Of a stretch of DNA of 13,056 nucleotides, positions 1 through 7,170 are shown piece by piece. The DNA is from Clostridia bacterium. GTDB lineage: Bacteria > Bacillota > Clostridia > Christensenellales > CAG-314. The stretch is taken from the NCBI GenBank assembly GCA_900769665.1, contig CAAGHL010000057.1, forward strand, positions 1-13,056, in the 5' to 3' direction. Under the pieces are notes generated by a model. It was not told the DNA's origin. It searched no databases and was given only the letters and a program-made list of their open reading frames with translations. Position numbers and translations under genes: made by a program. The stretch's first letter is position 1. Each line of letters begins with the position of its first letter.

Positions 1-109
1 CGACCGAACTCGTACTTGCGGTACGTGGATGGGCGTTTAACGCATAATTAGCCGCCATATTGACCGCAAAAATTATTAGCGATAGCTAAATTAACCCTAT
101 CTAAAAAAT

Positions 110-146
110 AATGACCTCGAAAGCAATTTATGCTTCCGAGGTCATT
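110..146. terminator. Bidirectional intrinsic terminator
   Basis: Arms AATGACCTCG and CGAGGTCATT (10 bp) enclose a second AAGCA/TGCTT stem with an ATTTA loop. On the plus strand GTGTTTTTG follows, and on the minus strand the hairpin runs into ATTATTTTTT, so it can stop transcription from either side. It lies about 105 bases beyond the stop of the minus-strand GH3 gene and probably ends that transcript. The first 50 bases of the window contain short plus-strand open frames ending at 47 or 51 that could be the tail of a convergent gene, but they are too short to identify. Nothing else is seen between 1 and 251. Confidence 0.8.
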
Positions 147-251
147 GTGTTTTTGTCGTCGGTGACGTTGTACTTGATTTGACAATACGCCTTTGTTTTT
201 TGTAAATCCGCTATTGCCTAAATCCGCAAACTACCGTGTCGTCGTCAAGCC

Positions 252-3200
252 TTACTCGGCAACGACTTCCTTCTTTTTGCGAAAGGTGAAGTACAGCCAT
301 GTTCCGCAACCGCCGACTGCAAGCAAATCCACACCGATGAGTACGGGAATATACCAACGGAAGTTGTATTCCGGAGTAGACGGGATTACTATGCTGTCGA
401 CAATTTCGCCGCTTTCGATTTTTGCATTGTATTCGGCGTTGGTTGCAAGTGCGTTAAGCCACATGTATACAAGGTCTTTTGTGGAGTTGCGAAGCGCACG
501 ATTGAATGCGTTGCTGGTTGTTTCGAAATCGAACCTGCCTCCGCCGTAGGTCATAAACAGGTCGCCGCCCGCACGTATCATTGCATCGGCGTCCATATAT
601 TGTGCGTGATCGGAGTAGTCGGTGAGGAATGCGCCGCGGAAGCCCCATTCGCCTTCGATAACTTCCTGTAACAGTGCGGAACTTGCGCCCGTCCAAACTG
701 CGCCGATCCGTCCGTAGGATGTCATGATTGCGGTGGAACCGCCTTCTTTTACTGCGATTTCAAAGGGTTTCAAGTAGATTTCACGAAGAGCTTGTTCCGT
801 AACCCACGTGTACATGCCGTCGCGACCGCTTTCCGTTTCATACAAGCAAACGTGTTTCAAGTAGCAGAATATGCCTCTGTTTTTAGCCGCCGAAACAACT
901 TTTGCGCACATAAGTCCGCTCATCAAAGCGTCTTCGCTGTAATACTCGTAGTTTCTTCCGCCGAAGGGTGAGCGGTGTACGTTTACGCCCGGACCATACC
1001 AGCCCGTTACGTTGTTTTCCGCACATTGTTTGCCGAAGGTAAGTCCCATGCTGTATGCAAGTTCGACATTCCAAGATTGCGCCAACACAATGGAGCTGAA
1101 ACCGGTTGTACCGTTTACTCCTGCAAAACTACCTATTTGGTTGGGACCGTCCAAATCGTTAGTTTGCGGTTTGCCGATAGAAGCGACCGCCGAAGTTTGA
1201 GTGTAGCCTTTCAGTACGAGGTTGGTCATCTCGTCTTTTTTGATTCGGTCGAGTAGGTTTTCCCACTCGGGATCGTCGTAGTTTTTGCCGAGTTTAATTC
1301 CGTATTCGTTAATTTTGCCGTCTTCGTACACCAAGCCGCCTTGACTGGCGTCGCCGAAAGTTACGGCAGGCACGTCGCCTTGATTTTCCTTCCATTGGTT
1401 AGCCATCGCCGATGTGTAGAGGTTAAGTGCCTTTATGTCATCGGCCATTGCGCGGTTTGCCGCCATTTTTTCGGGGAATGTGCCTTGGAAGTTGGCGCGG
1501 GACAGGTAGGTTATTACATCGCCGCCGTCACGATCGCTGTTGCCGTCGATTGCTACGCCGTCGGTGGTATTTTTGCCGGTAAAGCGGTTTTGTACCGTGT
1601 CTTCTTGGCAAACGGTGTCTTTTGCTATTTTGTACACGATGCTTGCACCGGACGTTCTGCCGTCTGCGGTGATTTTGTCCGTTGCAAGGGTGTGAGCATT
1701 GTCACGCAAAGTAAGGGTGTAATTGCCCTTTTCCAATACGTAGCCGCCGCCCGGTACTTTGAAACCTTGGTAGTCGTAGGAAGCCATATCTTCCACTTTC
1801 ATTGTCAGTTCCACGTATTCGCTTTCGCCGGGTTTAAGTACGTTCTGCGTTTTGGCAAATGCGCCGAGGTTTACCGAGGCTTTTTCGATGGAATCGTAGG
1901 GCGCGCTGTAATACAGTTGTACCACTTCTTGACCGGAGTAGGTTTCGCTGATGTTTTTGACGGTAACGCCCACCTTGATTACGTCGTCTTTGGTCAGCGT
2001 GCTGTTGTCGGGAAACTCCAACAAACTGATTGTCCAACTAAACTTGGCGTAGGACAAACCGTAGCCGAAGGGGTACTGCACAACTTGGTCGTAACCGTTG
2101 ACGTTCCACAAACGTTTTGCGTAGTCGGAATTCCAAAATCCCGTTTCGTCTGCCGTTTCGTACCATTTGTAGCCGACGTACACGCCTTCGCAGTAGTCGG
2201 TGTAGGCAACGCCTTCGTAAGGCACGTTGCTACTGCCGTTTGTGTGTTGAACGGTAGTGGGGTACAATCCTGCACCGTTGGTGTAGAAGTTGGTCGTGTC
2301 GTTGCCGCTACCGGTGTTGGTATATGTCGAAGCTGTGGATAGGTCGTATGCGTAGGTGTCGGCAAGTCTGCCGGAAGGAGTGATGTCGCCGTAGATGAGT
2401 TTGGGCAACGCTTTTGCTCCGCTTGTGCCTGTGGTTCCCACAACAAGACAGCTGTCAAGACCGGGGATGGTTTCCATGAAGCCGAGTTCCATGACATTGG
2501 TGGAGTTGATAAGCACAATTACGTTGTCGTAATTTTCGCCTACGTACTTCAACAAACCCTCTTCCTCGGTGGAAATTTCAAGGTAGGTACGAGTTTTGTC
2601 GATGTACTTGTCGGCGGGCATGCCCTTGCCGCTGCAATTTTTGTATTGCACCTTGGGGGAGTCGTTGCTTTCGCCGCTGACTCTGCCGATTACGACTATT
2701 GCCGTGTCGGAATAGCTTTTTGCATCCGAAAGCAAATCGGGCGTGTAGTAACTGCCGTCGTTAATGTCGGGTTCGTACAAACGACTGAATTCGTAGTTGA
2801 AGCTGTGTAGCGAGCCGCTTGACGTGGGGTTGGCTTGATTCGCCGTTCCGGCATGGCTACCTGCACGGCTGAATTCGCGACCTTCGCGGAAACGCTTGTA
2901 CATATCGGCAAGTTGCATGTTGTATTCTATGCCGTATTCCGTCAATGCGCCATATAGGTCGGTGCTTCCCGCGCGTTTTACCTGTCCGCTGCCGCTACCG
3001 CTGATTACCCAGTCGGTTGCCGCCCAGCCGAACACGTTTACTTTGGGTACGGCTGTCTTACTTAGCGGCAAAACGTCGTCTTTGTTTTGTACGAGGACGG
3101 TGCCTTCCGCTTGGATTTGTTCGGCCAATGCCTCGCCGTCGGCACGTGACGCCGCCGAATCCTTCGAGGGTTTGAATCCGATGATGAATTTGTCAATAGA

Positions 3201-3299
3201 CGGTGCCATTACGGCAACGCCGATATTGAGCGCAAGTACGATTGCCAATATTACCGAACAAACGGTAACGGCAACGATTCTTTTAGGTTTACTTACCAT
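252..3299 (-). CDS. Membrane-anchored GH3-family beta-glycosidase with reversed domain order
   Basis: A 1015-residue glycoside hydrolase family 3 enzyme, probably hydrolysing beta-glucosides or other beta-linked oligosaccharides outside the cell. The usual GH3 order is reversed. After an N-terminal membrane segment (about 8-32), the GH3 C-terminal-type domain comes first (about 60-420, with the QNKDDVLPLS start and the YPFGYGLSY motif near 409-417). A fibronectin-III-like domain follows (about 421-540, QEVVQLYYSAPY), then the TIM-barrel domain (about 620-960). The barrel carries the substrate-binding KH pair in LKHVCLYE and the nucleophile motif GAFLTDYSD, with Asp894 as the predicted nucleophile. 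A second membrane segment (about 982-1006) and the basic tail FRKKKEVVAE close the protein. The start is supported by AAGGAGG six bases upstream. It is divergent from the GH5 gene, which fits joint glucan use. The exact substrate cannot be read from sequence. Confidence 0.9.
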   Translation of the reverse strand: MVSKPKRIVAVTVCSVILAIVLALNIGVAVMAPSIDKFIIGFKPSKDSAASRADGEALAEQIQAEGTVLVQNKDDVLPLSKTAVPKVNVFGWAATDWVISGSGSGQVKRAGSTDLYGALTEYGIEYNMQLADMYKRFREGREFSRAGSHAGTANQANPTSSGSLHSFNYEFSRLYEPDINDGSYYTPDLLSDAKSYSDTAIVVIGRVSGESNDSPKVQYKNCSGKGMPADKYIDKTRTYLEISTEEEGLLKYVGENYDNVIVLINSTNVMELGFMETIPGLDSCLVVGTTGTSGAKALPKLIYGDITPSGRLADTYAYDLSTASTYTNTGSGNDTTNFYTNGAGLYPTTVQHTNGSSNVPYEGVAYTDYCEGVYVGYKWYETADETGFWNSDYAKRLWNVNGYDQVVQYPFGYGLSYAKFSWTISLLEFPDNSTLTKDDVIKVGVTVKNISETYSGQEVVQLYYSAPYDSIEKASVNLGAFAKTQNVLKPGESEYVELTMKVEDMASYDYQGFKVPGGGYVLEKGNYTLTLRDNAHTLATDKITADGRTSGASIVYKIAKDTVCQEDTVQNRFTGKNTTDGVAIDGNSDRDGGDVITYLSRANFQGTFPEKMAANRAMADDIKALNLYTSAMANQWKENQGDVPAVTFGDASQGGLVYEDGKINEYGIKLGKNYDDPEWENLLDRIKKDEMTNLVLKGYTQTSAVASIGKPQTNDLDGPNQIGSFAGVNGTTGFSSIVLAQSWNVELAYSMGLTFGKQCAENNVTGWYGPGVNVHRSPFGGRNYEYYSEDALMSGLMCAKVVSAAKNRGIFCYLKHVCLYETESGRDGMYTWVTEQALREIYLKPFEIAVKEGGSTAIMTSYGRIGAVWTGASSALLQEVIEGEWGFRGAFLTDYSDHAQYMDADAMIRAGGDLFMTYGGGRFDFETTSNAFNRALRNSTKDLVYMWLNALATNAEYNAKIESGEIVDSIVIPSTPEYNFRWYIPVLIGVDLLAVGGCGTWLYFTFRKKKEVVAE

Positions 3300-3386
3300 G
3301 TTTTCCTCCTTTTGGGGATGAAATTTATTTACGTAGCTTACAACACCTTTGTAACGACGGGTTGTTGTCCGCTACTAAGTGTTACT

Positions 3387-3415
3387 ATATTAGAAGATAT
3401 TTTATACATTTTCAA
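3387..3415 (-). promoter_or_regulatory. Probable promoter of the GH3 gene
   Basis: On the minus strand TTGAAA and TAATAT are separated by 17 bases. This would give a leader of about 80 bases before the GH3 start, containing GTAGC and GCTAC segments that could pair. The -35 box is good and the -10 box is a variant. No other equally good candidate lies in the 259-base intergenic region. Confidence 0.55.
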
Positions 3416-3443
3416 GTAACAAGATTTACATACATTTCAATAT

Positions 3444-3467
3444 TAGTCATTTTTGTGATTTTGACTA
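3444..3467. promoter_or_regulatory. Inverted repeat between divergent GH3 and GH5 promoters, candidate operator
   Basis: TAGTCA and TGACTA form perfect 6-bp arms separated by 12 bases (TTTTTGTGATTT). The site sits upstream of both divergent -35 boxes, about 28 bases from each, so one regulator bound here could control both enzyme genes. The regulator is not in the window and the site does not match an operator I can name. Its role is inferred from position and symmetry. Confidence 0.4.
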
Positions 3468-3494
3468 TTTTTGAACAGCGGCGATATATGTCGG

Positions 3495-3523
3495 TTTACA
3501 ATGACGGTGTAGTCGGCTATAAT
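3495..3523 (+). promoter_or_regulatory. Probable promoter of the GH5 gene
   Basis: TTTACA and a perfect TATAAT are separated by 17 bases, ending 35 bases before the GH5 start codon. Transcription would begin near 3530 with a leader of roughly 30 bases. Confidence 0.65.
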
Positions 3524-3558
3524 AATTGTGATTAAATAGCTATATTACAGGTGAACAA

Positions 3559-4860
3559 ATGGTAAAAAGATATTTATGCCTTTGGGCGACAATTTTGTTG
3601 ATATTTTCGATGATTGCGGTTGCGGCTTGCAAACCGATTGTGCCTAATGATCCCGTCCAACCGATTGATCCCGATTCGACTGTATTGTCGAAATTGACTG
3701 CAACTGACGGCAAAGTGACAAATGCCGACGGCAAGGAAGTGTTTTTACGTGGCACCAACGTCGGCGGTTTGTTTGTTACCGAGCATTGGATGACGGGATT
3801 TGTGTACGGCGGAAGCCCGTCAAACGATTATCGTTCGCTTACACAAACGTTTATCAAGCGTTTCGGCGAGGAGCAAACCAAGGCATTGTGGGCGGAGTAC
3901 CGTTCCGATTGGTGGCAGGAGGTTGATTTGAAAATATGCGCCGACATGGGATTTAACGTGTTGCGTTTGCCATTTACCTACATGAACGTTGACTTCGCTG
4001 CCGTCACCGACTACGAAAACGCAGGCAAACAGTACGATTTTTCCGATCTGGATAACTTTGTCAACACTGCGGCAAAGTACGGAATGTACACGATACTCGA
4101 TCTTCACGGCGCATACGGATCGCAAAACGGACAAGATCACAGCGGACAGATAATCGACAATGTTTCGGACGTGGATTTTTATACCAACGAACAAATGATG
4201 TCGCTGACAATTAAACTGTGGGGCGCGCTTGCCGAACATTTTAAGGGAAATACCAACGTTGCGGGATACGATATACTCAACGAACCCGGGGAAAAAGCAG
4301 GCGTTACTTCGGAACGTCACTGGAATTTTTACAACCGTGTTTACAAGGCTATTAGGGCGAAGGGCGACGAACATATCGTGATTTTCGAGTCATGTTGGGA
4401 TGCGGCAAACCTTCCTCGCACGGAGCAGTACGGGTGGGCGAACTGTATGTACTCCTTCCATCACTACGCAGGCGACAAACTTTCCTACACAGACTACTGT
4501 AACAGCTGGGATTACAAAATGTCAACCGTTGCATCCAAAAACTTCGGCGTTCCGCTGTTTATGGGGGAATTTACCAACTACAAATTTTACGACAATTGGC
4601 GTTACACGCTAAATTTGTTAAACAAATCCGATTGGCATTGGACTACTTGGACGTACAAGGTGTGGAACAATTCTGCCTGGGGAGTTGTCAATGTGCGAGG
4701 CAGTAACAACGACAAAGTGCGCGCCGACACCGACAGTTACGAGGATATTATCAAAAAATTCGGTTACCTACGTACCGAGTTTTGTCAAAAGTACACTTTT
4801 AGTAACGGCATTACTTTGGAAAACCTTTTGACTGAGTTTGTCAAAACAAGCGAGGACTAA
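3559..4860 (+). CDS. GH5-type endoglucanase-like lipoprotein
   Basis: A 433-residue secreted glycoside hydrolase of the GH5/cellulase superfamily, likely an endo-acting beta-glucanase or related beta-glycanase. It starts with a signal peptide and lipobox IAVAAC, so the mature protein should be lipid-anchored at Cys24, followed by a Pro/Asp-rich linker (about 25-40). The barrel runs from about 45 to 420. Visible motifs are the opening segment FLRGTNVGGLF (62-72), FNVLRLPF (132-139), DLHG (181-184), ILNEPG with the predicted acid/base Glu242, HHY (301-303) and LFMGEFTN with the predicted nucleophile Glu337. The ATG has AGGTG six bases upstream. There is no separate carbohydrate-binding module. 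Divergence from the membrane-anchored GH3 suggests this enzyme cuts polymer or long oligomers and the GH3 trims the products. The GH5 subfamily cannot be assigned by eye, and some exo-1,3-glucanases share this architecture. Confidence 0.88.
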   Translation: MVKRYLCLWATILLIFSMIAVAACKPIVPNDPVQPIDPDSTVLSKLTATDGKVTNADGKEVFLRGTNVGGLFVTEHWMTGFVYGGSPSNDYRSLTQTFIKRFGEEQTKALWAEYRSDWWQEVDLKICADMGFNVLRLPFTYMNVDFAAVTDYENAGKQYDFSDLDNFVNTAAKYGMYTILDLHGAYGSQNGQDHSGQIIDNVSDVDFYTNEQMMSLTIKLWGALAEHFKGNTNVAGYDILNEPGEKAGVTSERHWNFYNRVYKAIRAKGDEHIVIFESCWDAANLPRTEQYGWANCMYSFHHYAGDKLSYTDYCNSWDYKMSTVASKNFGVPLFMGEFTNYKFYDNWRYTLNLLNKSDWHWTTWTYKVWNNSAWGVVNVRGSNNDKVRADTDSYEDIIKKFGYLRTEFCQKYTFSNGITLENLLTEFVKTSED

Positions 4861-4946
4861 GTTTTCAAACTTAATTGTAAATGTCAATAGTTTTTGCGAA
4901 AATTGGTTGAAAAATTTTTGAAAGTGATAGAATCTTATGTGAAAAC

Positions 4947-4988
4947 GCCCCATAGGGCGGAATATTCCGCCCTGTGGGGCTTCTTTTT
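4947..4988 (+). terminator. Intrinsic terminator downstream of the GH5 gene
   Basis: Arms from GCCCCATAGGGCGGAA to its near-perfect complement ending at 4980 (one U-G type pair), then TTCTTTTT. It is a very stable GC-rich stem 87 bases after the GH5 stop. The A-rich bases upstream (GAAAAC) are too few to make it a good terminator for the opposite strand. Confidence 0.85.
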
Positions 4989-5010
4989 GAAGTCGCTGTT
5001 TTGTGGTGAC

Positions 5011-5045
5011 GTCTTTTTGTTTTGTTTTGGATAGTACAAAAAGAC
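5011..5045. repeat. Hairpin GTCTTTTTG/CAAAAAGAC at the 3' side of the IS30 transposase
   Basis: Perfect 9-bp arms at 5011-5019 and 5037-5045 around a 17-base loop, 53 bases beyond the transposase stop. The same AAAAAGAC/GTCTTTTT words recur as an 11-bp hairpin on the other side of the transposase gene (6211-6254). The two hairpins may mark or lie within the ends of the insertion sequence. Confidence 0.45.
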
Positions 5046-5098
5046 AAGGTTGCATGAGCGACTTTGTCTACAGGAAAAAGTATTTTATTGTTAAGTTG

Positions 5099-6133
5099 TC
5101 AGCATAGCAGAGTAAGCTCTTCGTCGAACATCTCTTCCGACGTGGCAAAACCTAACACTTTGCGTGGATAACTGTTTACCCAGCGTTCCACGACATCGAT
5201 GTCTGACTGTCCGTATTTGTGAAAATTCGTACCCTTGGGCAGTTTGCGCCGGATTTCGCGGTTGATCCGTTCGTTTGTTCCGCGCTCGTTGCTTCTGTAA
5301 GGGTGGCAGTAGTACATTGTAGTACGTTGTCCGCCGTAAATGCTACGTTGCAGACCGTCAACGTCGGCAAACTCGCTTCCGTTATCCACGGTAATTGTCT
5401 TGAACAGGCTACGGAATTTCTTTCCGAAGCGATACTCAAGACGGTTTACGCAACGAACAACCGAAGCGGCAGTCTGGTCGGGCATGTGGTAAATAATTTC
5501 CTTGCGCGTCTTCCGCTCGGTCAACACCAACAAACACGGCTTCGTCGGTCCGCACACGCAGTCCATTTCCCAGTGACCAAACTCGGTACGTGCGGCAATG
5601 TCTTTCGGACGTTGCTCAATGGACTTTCCGCGCGGAGCTCGTTTCGCCCGTTTGAGGTGTTGCTTGCGCTTCTTCGATTGCGAGATGTCCGACATCGAAA
5701 CGTTGAGAAAAACGCCCTTGCGGATGTAACTGTACATCGTTGCTGCGCAGACTGTAATGCCGAATTTGTTGTTGCGTTTCAGTTCCCCTGCAATGGCAAA
5801 CGGACTGATACCGTCAACCAAGATACGATGCTCGACATATTCGGCAAACTCTTTATTTTTGTCAATTTTCAGTCGTCCGCCACGTGCGGTTTTGTTGATA
5901 TCGTATTTTTCCTGCGCGATATCCGGGCTGTACGCCTTTACTTCCTTGTAGTGGTAGCCGATGTATTCGCACACTTTTACACGGTGCATGTATTCACCGC
6001 GCTTCAGTTCCCTGTAAATGGTAGAGATGTGTACACCAATGTTCTCGGCAATTTTTCGGACAGGTAGTTTTGCCTTTAGCAGGCATTCGATTTGTAGTCT
6101 TTTCGTATACGATAGTGTTTTGTATGTTCTCAT
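5099..6133 (-). CDS. IS30-family DDE transposase
   Basis: A 344-residue protein, normal for IS30 transposases. The N-terminal helix-turn-helix is plain (TKRLQIECLLKAKLPVRKIA followed by HISTIYRELKRGEY). The C-terminal catalytic core has the acidic triad in characteristic settings: Asp191 in FGHWEMDCV, Asp250 in ITVDNGSEF and Glu288 in RGTNERINREIRRKLPKGT. The second Asp and the Glu are 37 residues apart internally rather than the family's usual 33, apparently because of a short insertion around IYGGQRT. The frame is open upstream to 6226, but the internal ATG at 6133 starts the conserved MRTYKTLSYTKRL sequence typical of the family. Its ribosome site is weak (AGGGTTG). The gene looks intact, so the element may still be active. 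Confidence 0.9.
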   Translation of the reverse strand: MRTYKTLSYTKRLQIECLLKAKLPVRKIAENIGVHISTIYRELKRGEYMHRVKVCEYIGYHYKEVKAYSPDIAQEKYDINKTARGGRLKIDKNKEFAEYVEHRILVDGISPFAIAGELKRNNKFGITVCAATMYSYIRKGVFLNVSMSDISQSKKRKQHLKRAKRAPRGKSIEQRPKDIAARTEFGHWEMDCVCGPTKPCLLVLTERKTRKEIIYHMPDQTAASVVRCVNRLEYRFGKKFRSLFKTITVDNGSEFADVDGLQRSIYGGQRTTMYYCHPYRSNERGTNERINREIRRKLPKGTNFHKYGQSDIDVVERWVNSYPRKVLGFATSEEMFDEELTLLC

Positions 6134-6210
6134 TTTCAACCCTGCCTTGTGTAAAGGATTTTTTTGTGTAATGTTGCGTTTCCACTTTTGTGTCGAGCCG
6201 TCAAGGTACG

Positions 6211-6254
6211 CAAAAAAAGACGGCATAAAAAAGGGATTTATACGTCTTTTTTTG
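6211..6254. repeat. Long A/T-run hairpin at the 5' side of the IS30 transposase
   Basis: CAAAAAAAGAC (6211-6221) pairs perfectly with GTCTTTTTTTG (6244-6254), and an inner ATAAA/TTTAT segment extends the stem. Runs of seven T follow the stem on either strand, so it could stop transcription reading into the transposase gene and insulate it. It could also be part of the right end of the insertion sequence. Confidence 0.5.
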
Positions 6255-6375
6255 ACTTTGCCCCTTGACAGCTCACCCCAAAACTAAAACCATGCAAGTA
6301 TGCGATGACAGGCAAGCTGTCTGCGCACACTTTCACTCGCAACTTGTTTGTGGTACTGCCCGACCGATAGGCAAT

Positions 6376-6401
6376 AAAAAAGCCGCGGCAAAAGCCACGG
6401 C
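6376..6401 (-). terminator. Intrinsic terminator, minus strand
   Basis: GCCGTGGC and GCCGCGGC pair around a TTTT loop on the minus strand (7 of 8 pairs), followed by TTTTTT. It is about 100 bases beyond the XRE gene stop and is the clearer terminator for that transcript. The stretch 6257-6375 between this and the IS30 end contains only a short GACAG/CTGTC palindrome (6307-6321) and no credible gene. Confidence 0.7.
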
Positions 6402-6441
6402 AACACTGATATTGAGTTTGCTTGCGTACCCCTTGAAAGAT

Positions 6442-6503
6442 ACGGAAAAGGGGAAGGCGCACGCTTCCCCGCTTTCTGCGCCTTTCCCCTTTAACTTTTC
6501 CGT
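6442..6503 (-). repeat. Nested inverted repeat immediately after the XRE gene
   Basis: Outer arms ACGGAAAAG/CTTTTCCGT (6442-6450, 6495-6503) and inner arms AAAGGGGAAGGCGCA/TGCGCCTTTCCCCTTT (6447-6461, 6477-6492, one bulged T) enclose a 15-base loop. The loop contains CTTCCCC, which can pair instead with GGGGAAG on the left arm, so two exclusive folds are possible. The repeat begins at the base after the XRE stop codon. It lacks a clean U-run, so it may be a stability or attenuation element acting before the terminator at 6376-6401. Confidence 0.6.
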
Positions 6504-6716
6504 TTACAATCTTTCACCGTCGGGCAGTACGATGGTAACTTCCAGCGTACAGCCGAGAGCGGTGACGAGTTTCTCGTATTCGGATAGTTTGAAGTTGTTG
6601 TTAGCCATTTTGGCGGATAAATTCGGTTGCGATTGCCCGGTACGCACAGCAAGTTCGTGTTGTGTGGCGTGACGTTTAATCATTGCTATTTTCAACTTTT
6701 CGGTCAAGTTTAACAT
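6504..6716 (-). CDS. XRE/Cro-C1-family transcriptional regulator, 70 residues
   Basis: A compact single-domain helix-turn-helix repressor. The HTH is ATQHELAVRTGQSQPNLSAK followed by MANNNFKLSEYEKLVTALGC, the standard XRE layout, ending with a short beta-like tail TLEVTIVLPDGERL. The frame is open to 6755, but the ATG at 6716 has GGAGG at proper spacing and lies just downstream of a near-perfect minus-strand promoter, so it is the better start. It is divergent from the 91-residue gene, with overlapping promoters and a palindrome between them. By analogy with phage and plasmid switches it most likely represses its own and/or the divergent gene. It could instead be the antitoxin-like half of a pair with the 91-residue protein, which has no recognisable toxin fold. 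Confidence 0.85.
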   Translation of the reverse strand: MLNLTEKLKIAMIKRHATQHELAVRTGQSQPNLSAKMANNNFKLSEYEKLVTALGCTLEVTIVLPDGERL

Positions 6717-6736
6717 TTTACAAGCCTCCGATAAAG

Positions 6737-6765
6737 ATTGTAAACGATTATGCAAAGGTTGTCAA
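6737..6765 (-). promoter_or_regulatory. Promoter of the XRE regulator gene
   Basis: TTGACA, a 17-base spacer and TACAAT on the minus strand. The transcript would start near 6730 with a short leader containing GGAGG. Its -35 box overlaps the -35 box of the opposing promoter, so the two cannot be occupied together. Confidence 0.75.
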
Positions 6766-6787
6766 TAGTATTGATATAAATTATATG
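6759..6787 (+). promoter_or_regulatory. Promoter of the 91-residue protein gene
   Basis: TTGTCA and TATATG are 17 bases apart, 32 bases before the start codon. The -10 box is imperfect. The palindrome at 6762-6774 covers the -35 box and spacer, the classic position for repression. Confidence 0.55.
6762..6774. promoter_or_regulatory. Candidate XRE operator palindrome
   Basis: TCAATA-G-TATTGA is a perfect 13-base palindrome overlapping both -35 boxes of the divergent promoters. Size and position suit an XRE dimer. Assignment to this regulator is inferred from adjacency. Confidence 0.55.
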
Positions 6788-6819
6788 AAAAAAATTAAAT
6801 CAATAAGGAGAATAGAAAA

Positions 6820-7095
6820 ATGAAAACGAAGTTGACTAAAAAAGAAACAACAGAAATCTTGTGTTGGTGTGCAACGCTCAACGACGAGGAGTTAAAGAAA
6901 GAGTATTATAGGCTTTCGTATGAATCGCTTGGCACGAAAACAGACAGAATGTACGAGCTTGGTTACGATATAGCTGACATAAAAGAGCAAGAATACTGGG
7001 AGAGATACACATCTTTGGAGTCTGACTTGCTTGAAGACATCTGTAAAAAACGTGGACTTAAGCTTTGGAACGACGAAAAAGACGACGACAAATAG
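6820..7095 (+). CDS. Hypothetical acidic helical protein, 91 residues
   Basis: I do not recognise the family with confidence. The protein is soluble, highly charged and predicted to be mostly helical. It opens with MKTKLTKKETTEILCWCATL, has a middle block EYYRLSYESLG and MYELGYDIADIKEQEYWERY, and ends with a charged tail ending DEKDDDK. There is no signal peptide, membrane segment or HTH. The start is well supported by AAGGAG nine bases upstream and by the divergent promoter region. It is the only plus-strand gene in the phage-like region, paired head-to-head with the XRE repressor. That suggests an immunity-region role such as anti-repressor or early gene, or a toxin-antitoxin-like partner. 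None of these can be shown from the sequence. Confidence 0.75.
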   Translation: MKTKLTKKETTEILCWCATLNDEELKKEYYRLSYESLGTKTDRMYELGYDIADIKEQEYWERYTSLESDLLEDICKKRGLKLWNDEKDDDK

Positions 7096-7135
7096 CCGCC
7101 GTCTTGAAAATTTTGACCGAATTTTGCTAAAAGTG

Positions 7136-7164
7136 TTGCAATTTTCGAAAAAATTGTATATACT
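7136..7164 (+). promoter_or_regulatory. Promoter driving a short plus-strand RNA
   Basis: TTGCAA, a 17-base spacer and TATACT, followed within about 110 bases by a strong terminator and no credible gene. It lies 40 bases after the stop of the 91-residue gene. Confidence 0.6.
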
Positions 7165-7170
7165 ATTAAC

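Larger units (their letters stand above)
5011..6256 (-). mobile_element. IS30-family insertion sequence, ends approximate
   Basis: The element is defined by the IS30 transposase gene and by similar A/T-run hairpins on both sides. The best candidate terminal inverted repeat is GTACAAAAAGAC at 5034-5045 against GTCAAAAAAAGAC, the reverse complement of 6244-6256. That match is short and of low complexity. I could not identify a target-site duplication, so the boundaries are provisional. It lies exactly between the host enzyme locus and the phage-like region, so it is either an independent insertion or the integration enzyme of the neighbouring element. Confidence 0.4.

Noticed and set aside
1..51. 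Possible 3' end of a plus-strand gene (frames closing at 47 and 51)
   Set aside because: Sixteen codons at most, with two competing frames. The terminator that follows is compatible, but identity and frame cannot be decided.
1341..2342. 333-codon open frame on the plus strand opposite the GH3 gene
   Set aside because: It mirrors the GH3 codons, has Val/Phe/Cys-rich composition typical of an antisense shadow, and the opposite frame has clear catalytic motifs.
4861..4946. A/T-rich promoter-like words after the GH5 gene
   Set aside because: The best -35/-10 pair has only 15 bases of spacing and leads straight into the terminator with no gene.
5219..6067. 282-codon open frame on the plus strand opposite the IS30 transposase
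   Set aside because: The transposase strand carries the complete HTH and DDE motifs; this frame has no recognisable domain.
6238..6462. 74-codon minus-strand frame between the IS30 element and the XRE gene
   Set aside because: It spans a terminator and part of the IS hairpin, has no ribosome site and a Cys/Phe/Arg-rich random-looking product.
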